64,000 bases of DNA from positions 3,684,410-3,748,409 of the forward strand of contig OZ038395.1 in assembly GCA_964036045.1 (NCBI GenBank), written 5' to 3'. The notes beneath the pieces are model-generated. The model was not told where the DNA came from. It did no database searches and saw only the letters and a program-made list of their open reading frames with translations. Positions 43,860 through 54,989 of the stretch are shown here, in pieces (position 1 is the stretch's first letter; each line of letters begins with the position of its first letter). The position numbers were made by a program, and so were the translations under genes. This stretch comes from Eutreptiella sp. 'Long Island Sound 2002' (Eukaryota > Euglenozoa > Euglenophyceae > Eutreptiales > Eutreptiaceae).

Positions 43860-46800
43860 GCGGGATCCTCCTTCTCTCCAGCTCCTGCTCCTACAGAAAA
43901 CCGCGTGGTTGGTGAACTAGGGCCGGAGGCAGGATGGCAGGGGCTGCGGCAGGATCGAGCCTGTTCCTCAAAAGCGTGCTTAGTGCCGTGCCAGTTGGGG
44001 AGGGGAAGACCGGGTTTGCATCCGGGACCACGTAGCGGGATCCTCCTTCTCTCCAGCTCCGGCTCCTACAGAAAACCGCGTGGTTGGTGAACTGGGGCCG
44101 GAGGCAGGATGGCAGGGGCTGCGGCAGGATCGAGCCTGTTCCTCAAAAGCGTGCTTAGTGCCGTGCCAGTTGGGGAGGGGAAGACCGGGTTTGCATCCGG
44201 GACGAGGTAGCGGGATCCTCCTTCTCTCCAGCTCCGGCTCCTACAGAAAACCGCGTGGTTGGTGAACTGGGGCCGGAGGCAGGATGGCAGGGGCTGCGGC
44301 AGGATCGAGCCTGTTCCTCAAACGCGTGGTGCTAGTTGGGGAGGGGAAGACTGGGTTTGCATCCGGGACGAGGTAGCGGGATCCTCCTTCTCTCCAGCTC
44401 CTGCTCCTACAGAAAACCGCGTGGTTGATGAACTGGGGCCGGAGGCAGGATGGCAGGGGCTGCGGCAGGATCGAGCCTGTTCCTCAAAAGCGTGCTTAGT
44501 GCCGTGCCAGTTGGGGAGGGGAAGACCGGGTTTGCATCCGGGACGAGGTAGCGGGATCCTCCGTCTCTCCAGCTCCGGCTCCTACAGAAAACCGCGTGGT
44601 TGGTGAACTGGGGCCGGAGGCAGGATGGCAGGGGCTGCGGCACGATCGAGCCTGTTCCTCAAAAGCGTGGTGCCAGTTGGGGAGGGGAAGACCGGGTTTG
44701 CATCCGGGACGAGGTAGCGGGATCCTCCTTCTCTCCAGCTCCTGCTCCTACAGAAAACCGCGTGGTTGGTGAACTAGGGCCGGAGGCAGGATGGCAGGGG
44801 CTGCGGCAGGATCGAGCCTGTTCCTCAAAAGCGTGCTTAGTGCCGTGCCAGTTGGGGAGGGGAAGACCGGGTTTGCATCCGGGACCAGGTAGCGGGATCC
44901 TCCTTCTCTCCAGCTCCGGCTCCTACAGAAAACCGCGTGGCTGGTGAACTGGGGCCGGAGGCAGGATGGCAGGGGCTGCGGCAGGATCGAGCCTGTTCCT
45001 CAAAAGCGTGCTTAGTGCCGTGCCAGTTGGGGAGGGGAAGACCGGGTTTGCATCCGGGACGAGGTAGCGGGATCCTCCGTCTCTCCAGCTCCGGCTCCTA
45101 CAGAAAACCGGGTGGTTGGTGAACTAGGGCCGGAGGCAGGATGGCAGGGGCTGCGGCAGGATCGAGCCTGTTCCTCAAAAGCGTGCTTAGTGCCGTGCCA
45201 GTTGGGGAGGGGAAGACCGGGTTTGCATCCGGGACCACGTAGCGGGATCCTCCTTCTCTCCAGCTCCGGCTCCTACAGAAAACCGCGTGGTTGGTGAACT
45301 GGGGCCGGAGGCAGGATGGCAGGGGCTGCGGCAGGATCGAGCCTGTTCCTCAAAAGCGTGCTTAGTGCCGTGCCAGTTGGGGAGGGGAAGACCGGGTTTG
45401 CATCCGGGACGAGGTAGCGGGATCCTCCGTCTCTCCAGCTCCGGCTCCTACAGAAAACCGCGTGGTTGATGAACTAGGGCCGGAGGCAGGATGGCAGGGG
45501 CTGCGGCAGGATCGAGCCTGTTCCTCAAAAGCGTGGTGCTAGTTGGGGAGGGGAAGACTGGGTTTGCATCCGGGACGAGGTAGCGGGATCCTCCTTCTCT
45601 CCAGCTCCTGCTCCTACAGAAAACCGCGTGGTTGATGAACTGGGGCCGGAGGCAGGATGGCAGGGGCTGCGGCAGGATCGAGCCTGTTCCTCAAAAGCGT
45701 GCTTAGTGCCGTGCCAGTTGGGGAGGGGAAGACCGGGTTTGCATCCGGGACGAGGTAGCGGGATCCTCCTTCTCTCCAGCTCCGGCTCCTACAGAAAACC
45801 GCGTGGTTGGTGAACTGGGGCCGGAGGCAGGATGGCAGGGGCTGCGGCAGGATCGAGCCTGTTCCTCAAACGCGTGGTGCTAGTTGGGGAGGGGAAGACT
45901 GGGTTTGCATCCGGGACGAGGTAGCGGGATCCTCCTTCTCTCCAGCTCCTGCTCCTACAGAAAACCGCGTGGTTGATGAACTGGGGCCGGAGGCAGGATG
46001 GCAGGGGCTGCGGCAGGATCGAGCCTGTTCCTCAAAAGCGTGCTTAGTGCCGTGCCAGTTGGGGAGGGGAAGACCGGGTTTGCATCCGGGACGAGGTAGC
46101 GGGATCCTCCGTCTCTCCAGCTCCGGCTCCTACAGAAAACCGCGTGGTTGGTGAACTGGGGCCGGAGGCAGGATGGCAGGGGCTGCGGCACGATCGAGCC
46201 TGTTCCTCAAAAGCGTGGTGCCAGTTGGGGAGGGGAAGACCGGGTTTGCATCCGGGACGAGGTAGCGGGATCCTCCTTCTCTCCAGCTCCTGCTCCTACA
46301 GAAAACCGCGTGGTTGGTGAACTAGGGCCGGAGGCAGGATGGCAGGGGCTGCGGCAGGATCGAGCCTGTTCCTCAAAAGCGTGCTTAGTGCCGTGCCAGT
46401 TGGGGAGGGGAAGACCGGGTTTGCATCCGGGACCAGGTAGCGGGATCCTCCTTCTCTCCAGCTCCGGCTCCTACAGAAAACCGCGTGGCTGGTGAACTGG
46501 GGCCGGAGGCAGGATGGCAGGGGCTGCGGCAGGATCGAGCCTGTTCCTCAAAAGCGTGCTTAGTGCCGTGCCAGTTGGGGAGGGGAAGACCGGGTTTGCA
46601 TCCGGGACGAGGTAGCGGGATCCTCCGTCTCTCCAGCTCCGGCTCCTACAGAAAACCGGGTGGTTGGTGAACTAGGGCCGGAGGCAGGATGGCAGGGGCT
46701 GCGGCAGGATCGAGCCTGTTCCTCAAAAGCGTGGTGCTAGTTGGGGAGGGGAAGACCGGGTTTGCATCCGGGACGAGGTAGCGGGATCCTCCTTCTCTCC

Positions 46801-47240
46801 AGCTCCGGCTCCTACAGAAAACCGCGTGGTTGATGAACTGGGGCCGGAGGCAGGATGGCAGGGGCTGCGGCAGGATCGAGCCTGTTCCTCAAAAGCGTGC
46901 TTAGTGCCGTGCCAGTTGGGGAGGGGAAGACCGGGTTTGCATCCGGGACCAGGTAGCGGGATCCTCCTTCTCTCCAGCTCCGGCTCCTACAGAAAACCGC
47001 GTGGTTGGTGAACTGGGGCCGGAGGCAGGATGGCAGGGGCTGCGGCAGGATCGAGCCTGTTCCTAAAAAGCGTGGTTAGTGCCGTGCCAGTTGGGGAGGG
47101 GAAAAGCAGTAAGACCGGGTTCGAGTCGCGCATACCATCGTACTCCTCGAACCTGCATCCGGGACCAGGTAGCGGGATCCTTCTCCCTCTCCAGCTCCAG
47201 CTCCTGTGGTTGGTGAACTGGGGCCGAGGCAGGATGACAG
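43860..47240 (+). repeat. 175/166-bp satellite with higher-order repeat
   Basis: About twenty units start GCGGGATCCTCC, for example at 43860, 44035, 44210, 44376, 44551 and 44717. Long units are 175 bp; short ones (166 bp) lack CTTAGTGCC. The block from 44210 recurs at 45758 with near identity, a 1548-bp higher-order repeat of six long and three short units. The last units, from 47050, are diverged and carry an insertion. Each unit holds TGCCAGTTGGGGAGG and, about 20 bases later, GGGTTTGCATCCGGG, which resemble pol III A and B boxes. The 61- and 115-residue frames in the array are by-products. Confidence 0.95.
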
Positions 47241-47797
47241 GAGCATCATGAGCGGCATTTAGCGCGGATGGTAAGGGCTGAGGCAGGATGATGGCCTCGG
47301 TGACGGCATGCCGTTGTACTGGGGATGTGGTGCCTTACGAGAATCCGGACGGCACACTCAACATTGAGTACCTGCGCAATAGTAATGGCAATGTCACAAG
47401 CTAGAAAATGCATACACAAAGAATTTTTTTGGATTTTTTACGAGAACCCGAGTCAATGGACCCCCCCCCCCTTGCCAATGGACCCCCCTCTCGAATGAAG
47501 AAACATGGCCCCGTCCAGACCAATCTACGGATGCGGCACATTTCCACTTACTCAATTGCTCAACCCACCCAAGAAGCAACGGCAACGAGGCAAAAGCAAA
47601 CCCAAGATGGCAGCGCATAATTGTGCGTGACGTGGTGCAAAGACAAGGGGATGCCTCAGTGACAGAGAGAGAGAGAGTGGAGCTGGAAGTCACACATCCG
47701 AAATGGATATAAAAGTACCCTGCCTCCACAATCGCTATCCCACATACAACAAGCAGCGTCGTTGGACGGCGTTGGACGGCGTCGTGGTTCAACAACA
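47241..47797. other. No gene seen
   Basis: It contains two C runs (47461-47471 and 47482-47487), a GA run at 47666-47676 and a tandem GTTGGACGGC at 47761-47782. Confidence 0.3.
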
Positions 47798-48169
47798 TTA
47801 CCAAGCGTGCTGTCGGCCCTCTTCGGTTAGTTGATAATTTCCACCAGACACTGTGACAAACCCCGCAGAACCGGCGTCGTTGAGGGCCGTCTGTACTTGT
47901 TGCCGCACGTTGCCGGGTAACCACATGCAGGCTTGGCCCTGAGCGCCCGGTATGGCGGCGCCACCCGTACCCCGGCTGTACAGCAACCGGACCATCCATT
48001 CCACCTTTCGCACCTGCGCGCGACTCCGCATATCCAGCAGAGCCTGTCGCGCCTGCACAGAGTAGGGATCGACACCCCCCTCCTCATTTTCGGGTTCCAC
48101 GCCACCATACTCCGGGAAGGGGTCGGTTTCTGGGAACCGTAGATGGGATTTGTATCTGGGAATTGCCAT
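47798..48169 (-). CDS. Small protein with winged-helix-like C-terminus
   Basis: From ATG at 48169 the frame gives about 123 residues. The N-terminus is Pro/Glu-rich (MAIPRYKSHLRFPETDPFPE). A helix follows (VRKVEWMVRLLYSRG), and the end, LNDAGSAGFVTVSGGNYQLT then EEGRQHAW, has the helix, beta hairpin and YxLTxxGR form of a winged helix. The frame extends upstream to 48268, but that part looks like leader. It may be a DNA-binding or structural protein. The family is not identified and it could be one exon of a larger gene. Confidence 0.45.
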   Translation of the reverse strand: MAIPRYKSHLRFPETDPFPEYGGVEPENEEGGVDPYSVQARQALLDMRSRAQVRKVEWMVRLLYSRGTGGAAIPGAQGQACMWLPGNVRQQVQTALNDAGSAGFVTVSGGNYQLTEEGRQHAW

Positions 48170-49099
48170 ACTGGAACAACGCAAGACTGCAAAACGGGAG
48201 GAAAATTGTAGCGGAGAAGGCAACTTGCCCACAGCCTGATCTGCCATCAACCCCCATCCACGCTGCACCCCCCTCCAGACACAGATGGGTCCACTGAGGG
48301 CTGAGGGCTGGGGGGGAGGGGGGGGGGGTGAGACAAGGTCGAAGTGGGATTCAATTCGAAAGGAGAGGAATGAACCGGTAAGATCCTTTTATCGGCGACT
48401 TTCCGTATTTCCGAGCGGCTAATCCAATCTGGCTTGCATGTGTATGACAAACCTGAAACTGCTGCTTGCAGCACTGTATGTATGTAGATTTCCTCGCTCT
48501 TTGCGCACCTGTATTTCAGACTCATCACGGCCACATATGGTCCCGCAGAGGGGACGGGGGGGGGAGTGCAGTACGGGTCTGCCCAAGCAGTGAGTCATGC
48601 GTGCGCATCCCTCGGTGCAGAGATCCGTCGAGCACCGAACCACGTGAGGACGAAACGCAGGAAACGGGGCGACCGATTTGGATTGCTCGCTGTACGTAGC
48701 TGAAAATGCCTCGTGAGAATGCGAACCAACGTTGTCAACGAACAACTTGCGTCGTTGCAGTTTGTAAAACCTTCAGAGCAGCGGAAAAGGAAGCAAAGAA
48801 AGGAGAGAAGAAACCAGGAACGAGGGACGGGGGTTATACTGGGGGTTACACCATTTTCCCATGATTGGACCCCCCTCCCCGCGGTTACACAGATGTGTCA
48901 CCGCGGTTACACAAGCGGTTACGCAAGCGATTACATGGGCAAACAACACGCATTTTCAGTTTTTTTTGCAATGTAACGTTCTCCAAACGTTTGGTTTGGG
49001 GCTGCTGTGCTGCTTTTGGCCAAGATGCATCATTTCTGGGCCATTTTGGGCCATGCTCGGGGCATTACGCGGACAGGTCGCGGAGTTAGAAGGTGAAAC

Positions 49100-49281
49100 A
49101 ACCCCCCCCCCCCTTGCGTGAGCGACGCTAAAATCCCAGAATGTGACGGAAACAACACCGACTGTTGCTCTGACAAGGGGGGGTGTTGATAAAGGGCAAA
49201 GTAGGACATGGGTCCGAAAGTTGCGGAGACAACACCGACGGTTGCTCTGACAAGAGCGTTGCTCTCGCAATGGGGGGGGGG
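49100..49281. mobile_element. C-tract-ended MITE inside the 2.1-kb repeat
   Basis: The left end is a C run followed by TTGCGTGAGC (to 49121) and the right end GCTCTCGCAATGGGGGGGGG (to 49281), inverted repeats with two mismatches. Copies with the extra ~82-bp segment are at about 51110-51374 and 53206-53473. Confidence 0.6.
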
Positions 49282-49667
49282 TCCCTTGACACGAGAAAAG
49301 CGGCTGGTTCGGTGGTGTCGTGACTGTTTCCTATGGTGCGGCCGTTTTGGCCCAGTTTTGGGCCGATTTTCGCCGAAAATGGCCCGAAAACGGGCCAGTT
49401 CTGCAGGGCAGACCCCCAACCCGCAGCCACCACCGGTGAGATTTGGGCTCATACTCGGCATTGGGAAAGGCCATGTGTAGGGGATGTAGGCCACCAGACT
49501 TGCGGCCGGCGCCGGGGTGGTATGAGTAATTGCAGAGTAATTGCAAAACATACTGGTGAAGTGCTTGCTTGTTGCTCGTTGCTTGCTTGCAGCGGATTCA
49601 TGGGGAGGAGGGTGTAGTAATATACATATGTACAAAACAATTGCATCCTTTTCAGCAGGGAGCGGAG

Positions 49668-49934
49668 TCAATAAGCAGCTAGCACAGCTGGTGCTGGTGC
49701 CACTACCCCGACCCATCTACCTGCACGCGGCAGCAAAAAACGTGTCACATGGGATGACCTGGTCCTGAAACAGGGGCCATACCAGCAGAGTGCCCTCGAA
49801 ATGTGGCACTGACGTGAGACACAGTGTATGTGGAACGTTTCAGTACAATTCTGTGGCATTATGATAGCCTGAGGCATCTCCTTTGGAACAGCTGCCATGA
49901 ACATCAGTGGATCACCGGAGTGGGGAGGGTCTAC
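49668..49934 (-). CDS. Possible duplicated exon in the 2.1-kb repeat
   Basis: After a good acceptor (CTTTTCCTGCAG|GTAGAC) the frame reads VDPPHSGDPLMFMAAVPKEM, then Cys/His-rich residues (NCTETFHIHCVSRQC), to a stop at 49668. The identical copy is at 51761-52027. A second exon-like stretch with HIAAALMETNVLDAL and WYGAQERWWLLNMILI lies upstream at about 50480-50592. A gene fragment amplified with the repeat is likely; the function is unknown. Confidence 0.3.
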   Translation of the reverse strand, partial: VDPPHSGDPLMFMAAVPKEMPQAIIMPQNCTETFHIHCVSRQCHISRALCWYGPCFRTRSSHVTRFLLPRAGRWVGVVAPAPAVLAAY

Positions 49935-52900
49935 CTGCAGGAAAAGCAGGCAATTTATACAACCGGGTGTTGTAGTGGTGACCCGATTCCTTCTTCGCCG
50001 TAATGGCCTACCTCCCCCCTTTGTCCAAGGTACGGCTTGTCCAATGCACACTTGCCGTATATCACATATGCAACAAGGTTCCCTGGTAAGGGGTGTGGTG
50101 ACGGGTGGTGACGGCAGGTGACGGCTGGTGACGGGTGGTGACAGGTGAGGGCAAGTGGTAAGGGGTGTGGTGATGGGTGGTGACGGCAGGTGACGGCTGG
50201 TGACGGGTGGTGACAGGTGAGGGCAAGTGGTAATGTGAGGGCATGTGAGGGAAACCTATTCATCGATCTAACAATTCCTAGTGCTTTCGAAGCTCCACCG
50301 CTGCTGAAGAAAAAAATATCCAAAAGCAAAATTGCGAAATCCCCGCAAGGCCCTTACCAGGGAAGAATAGAAGGGGGGGAGGGGGAGGGGGGGACCGGGG
50401 GGGCGGCTTGGCGTGGGGGGGGGGGGGGTCGTTGGAGCGGGGAGGTCGCAGTCGGAGGTGGGGGTCTGGTCTGGTCTGGTCTGGTCTAATCAAAATCATA
50501 TTGAGAAGCCACCAGCGTTCTTGTGCACCGTACCATACCACCGCAAGGGCATCGAGTACATTGGTCTCCATCAAGGCAGCAGCAATGTGCATGGGCCTTC
50601 AAGGGCTCGACAGCCATCCCAAATGACTTATCATACGGGAGAGTGCACTGCCAAGCACCATGCACGCTCAGGCTTCTGGACCCAGACCAAGACCCTCCTT
50701 CCTTTCGCCGGTCTGGGGGCCTTTGAATTCTGACTGGCACGCAACTCGACAGGGAGGAAGGGGAGAGAGATGATGGAGGGTGGAGGAAATACGACACATT
50801 CCTTTCGTCGCTTGAGTGACAGCAGCGGGTGGGCTCCATGCGCTGGCTTGCCGGGGCCAAGAGTGCACTGGTACGCAAGTGTGAGGATTCATTTCGGCCA
50901 TTTTGTGGGGTGTAAACCACAAAAAGTGGGGGGTTGCGGGTGGACTAGGTGCCCTTGAAATTGGATTTCGAGCCACGTGGCCCGAGATATCGCCGAATCT
51001 TGGTTTGGGGCTGCTGTGCTGCTTTTGGCCAAGATGCAGCATTTCTGGGCCATTTTGGGCCATGCTCGGGGCATTACGCGGACAGGTCGCGGAGTTAGAA
51101 GGTGAAACAACCCCCCCCCCCCCCCCTTGCGTGAGCGACGCTAAAATCCCAGAATGTGACGGAAACAACACCGACTGTTGCTCTGACAAGGGGGGGTGTT
51201 GATAAAGGGCAAAGTAGGACATGGTTCCGAAAATTGCGGAGACAACACCGACTGTTGCTCTGACAAGGGGGGGTGTTGATAAAGGGCAAAGTAGGACATG
51301 GGTCCGAAAGTTGCGGAGACAACACCGACGGTTGCTCTGACAAGAGCGTTGCTCTCGCAATGGGGGGGGGGGGTCCCTTGACACGAGAAAAGCAGGCCAG
51401 TTCGATGGTGTCGTGACTGTTTCCTATGGTGCGGCCGTTTTGGCCCAGTTTTGGGCCGATTTTCGCCGAAAATGGCCCGAAAACGGGCCAGTTCTGCAGG
51501 GCAGACCCCCAACCCGCAGCCACCACCGGTGAGATTTGGGCTCATACTCGGCATTGGGAAAGGCCATGTGTAGGGGATGTAGGCCACCAGACTTGCGGCC
51601 GGCGCCGGGGTGGTATGAGTAATTGCAGAGTAATTGCAAAACATACTGGTGAAGTGCTTGCTTGTTGCTCGTTGCTTGCTTGCAGCGGATTCATGGGGAG
51701 GAGGGTGTAGTAATATACATATGTACAAAACAATTGCATCCTTTTCAGCAGGGAGCGGAGTCAATAAGCAGCTAGCACAGCTGGTGCTGGTGCCACTACC
51801 CCGACCCATCTACCTGCACGCGGCAGCAAAAAACGTGTCACATGGGATGACCTGGTCCTGAAACAGGGGCCATACCAGCAGAGTGCCCTCGAAATGTGGC
51901 ACTGACGTGAGACACAGTGTATGTGGAACGTTTCAGTACAATTCTGTGGCATTATGATAGCCTGAGGCATCTCCTTTGGAACAGCTGCCATGAACATCAG
52001 TGGATCACCGGAGTGGGGAGGGTCTACCTGCAGGAAAAGCAGGCAATTTATACAACCGGGTGTTGTAGTGGTGACCCGATTCCTTCTTCGCCGTAATGGC
52101 CTACCTCCCCCCTTTGTCCAAGGTACGGCTTGTCCAATGCACACTTGCCGTATATCACATATGCAACAAGGTTCCCTGGTAAGGGGTGTGGTGACGGGTG
52201 GTGACGGCAGGTGACGGCTGGTGACGGGTGGTGACAGGTGAGGGCAAGTGGTAAGGGGTGTGGTGATGGGTGGTGACGGCAGGTGACGGCTGGTGACGGG
52301 TGGTGACAGGTGAGGGCAAGTGGTAATGTGAGGGCATGTGAGGGAAACCTATTCATCGATCTAACAATTCCTAGTGCTTTCGAAGCTCCACCGCTGCTGA
52401 AGAAAAAAATATCCAAAAGCAAAATTGCGAAATCCCCGCAAGGCCCTTACCAGGGAAGAATAGAAGGGGGGGAGGGGGAGGGGGGGACCGGGGGGGCGGC
52501 TTGGCGTGGGGGGGGGGGGGGGTCGTTGGAGCGGGGAGGTCGCAGTCGGAGGTGGGGGTCTGGTCTGGTCTGGTCTGGTCTAATCAAAATCATATTGAGA
52601 AGCCACCAGCGTTCTTGTGCACCGTACCATACCCCCGCAAGGGCATCGAGTACATTGGTCTCCATCAAGGCAGCAGCAATGTGCATGGGCCTTCAAGGGC
52701 TCGACAGCCATCCCAAATGACTTATCATACGGGAGAGTGCACTGCCAAGCACCATGCACGCTCAGGCTTCTGGACCCAGACCAAGACCCTCCTTCCTTTC
52801 GCCGGTCTGGGGGCCTTTGAATTCTGACTGGCACGCAACTCGACAGGGAGGAAGGGGAGAGAGATGATGGAGGGTGGAGGAAATACGACACATTCCTTTC

Positions 52901-53699
52901 GTCGCTTGAGTGACAGCAGCGGGTGGGCTCCATGCGCTGGCTTGCCGGGGCCAAGCGTGCACTGGTACGCACGTGTGAGGATTCATTTCGGCCATTTTGT
53001 GGGGTGTAAACCACAAAAAGTGGGGGGTTGCGGGTGGACTAGGTGCCCTTGAAATTGGATTTCGAGCCACGTGGCCCGAGATATCGCCGAATCTTGGTTT
53101 GGGGCTGCTGTGCTGCTTTTGGCCAAGATGCAGCATTTCTGGGCCATTTTGGGCCATGCTCGGGGCATTACGCGGACAGGTCGCGGAGTTAGAAGGTGAA
53201 ACAACGCCCCCCCCCCCCCCCCCCCTTGCGTGAGCGACGCTAAAATCCCAGAATGTGACGGAAACAACACCGACTGTTGCTCTGACAAGGGGGGGTGTTG
53301 ATAAAGGGCAAAGTAGGACATGGTTCCGAAAATTGCGGAGACAACACCGACTGTTGCTCTGACAAGGGGGGGTGTTGATAAAGGGCAAAGTAGGACATGG
53401 TTCCGAAAGTTGCGGAGACAACACCGACGGTTGCTCTGACAAGAGCGTTGCTCTCGCAATGGGGGGGGGGGGTCCCTTGACACGAGAAAAGCAGGCCAGT
53501 TCGATGGTGTCGTGACTGTTTCCTATGGTGCGGCCGTTTTGGCCCAGTTTTGGGCCGATGTTCGCTTTGGACCCGGAAGGGTACCTGCTCTTGACAACTT
53601 GTTCATTCTAATGTGACCCTGGCCCATACTCCTGTAAATCAAGCGCAAGCGGTTTAAAAGGCCCCCCGACGCACCATACAAGCTCCGAAGTGCATATGG

Positions 53700-54988
53700 T
53701 CATCGTAGCAGCTCTGTAACGCACCGCTTGTTGTCCAGAATCCAGGAAGGGGAGGGTTGTGCAGCACAGCCACAGCGTTGCAGATCCTCCTCGTCACTGT
53801 AGAAGCCATAGTCATCTGCGGTACCACAGAGGAAAGCCCTCTCTCTCCGTGCCTGCCCCAAAAGGTATCCTTGGCCTATGGCCCATTCTGAATACAAAGC
53901 ATCAGATATGGTCTTCAGGAGGGAGACTGCCGCGGAAAGCAACTCGTCCATAGCCTCGTGGGGAATAACATTTCTTACCTTCCCCCTGCGCCACGCAGAT
54001 CCAATGCCGTACCACTTGTCCCCTTGCAATGAATGCATACGCATTGCGATATCTCGAACCATAGCACGGAGAGCATCTTGATTGCGTCCAGGGCCCCAGT
54101 AAAAGGGGCTACAAACTGCAGAGGTGCTTGTACGAGCTGCATGAAGTGAAATGCATTGCACTTTGGGATGTTGCCGCACAACAAACCACATGGTATTGAA
54201 AGCTTCAATGCGTCGCTTGACCCAAGCTGCACAGGACTGGATGCGTACCCATTGGTCCGCCACCCCATCGAACGCGCGCCTCATGGCACACTGACACCCA
54301 TGAGAGGCCCAGTATGCGAATGAGTCGGAGTCGGGCCCGCAGAAGAGCAGTGCAGGTGCGCGTGGGAAACCAATGCAATCAGGCGGTTCTTCGGGGGGCA
54401 CAAAGCTTTCCAGCAGGACTTTGTAGCCGTGGAGGAAGTCGCAAACCAAGTAGGATCTGGCCTGTCGCTCATCCGAATACAGCAAATCCATTGCAGAAGG
54501 GGCGACTTCATCATCGCTGTCATCGGGCCAGGCCCATTGCCGGAGGTGGGAGAGCTCCATAGGATTCAATGCAGTCATTGCACCATCATCAGCCTCGCAT
54601 ATCGAACACAGGCAAAGGTCGTCCAATGGGTGCATAGCAAAGAATCGCGGGCCCCCTTCGAGGAGGAGAGAACTGCGTTATCACACGGATTCGTGATGGA
54701 TTTCATGTATTGTTGAGCAGCGGTGTATGCAACCAAAGGGTAGGCAGCGCCGGCAGTCTCGTCTCGTGCGGGTACAGGGGCGGTAACGGAATATTCCGGC
54801 ATGTGCTGGATGCAATACTCATATGCCCACAGCAGCCGGTCCCAACAACAGTTGTGTTGCAAATGGGACACAGAGGGCGAGTGCACCATGTCGTGGACAA
54901 AGAAGGCGCTGCTCATACTTCCATTCAAAGCTGTGCCGTAAACTTCGAGAAAAAGGTGCATGTGGACAGATACTTGCATGGCGAACAC
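53700..54988 (-). CDS. Unknown protein, probably two exons or one frameshift
   Basis: The main frame gives 311 residues from ATG at 54635, or about 320 counting open sequence back to 54683. An upstream frame (54988-54575) in another register also looks coding (HNCCWDRLLWAYEYCIQHMP, PLVAYTAAQQYMKSITNP). The change could be an intron ending AACGCAG at 54684 or an error in the GGGGG run near 54650. The main part has a CLCSIC start, a helical middle (WVKRRIEAFNTMWFVVRQHP), many Cys and Trp residues, and an acidic SDEEDLQRCGC end. No catalytic motif or family is recognised. Confidence 0.45.
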
Positions 54989-54989
54989 A

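Larger units (their letters stand above)
48991..53559. repeat. 2.0-2.1-kb tandem repeat, two and a quarter units
   Basis: Unit 1 is 48991-50999, unit 2 is 51000-53093 and partial unit 3 is 53094-53559, all starting TTGGTTTGGGGCTGCTGTGC. Units 1 and 2 are almost identical over their length. The size difference comes mainly from an ~82-bp internal segment (GACAACACCGACTGTTGCTC...) present once in unit 1 and twice in the others. Internal features are a GGTGACGG minisatellite (50092-50232 and 52185-52325), a (TGGTC)n run near 50466 and 52560, and a C-tract inverted-repeat element. Confidence 0.95.

Noticed and set aside
43905-47251. Family of 61- and 115-residue proteins in the satellite
   Set aside because: They are by-products of the satellite units and change with the 9-bp length variant.
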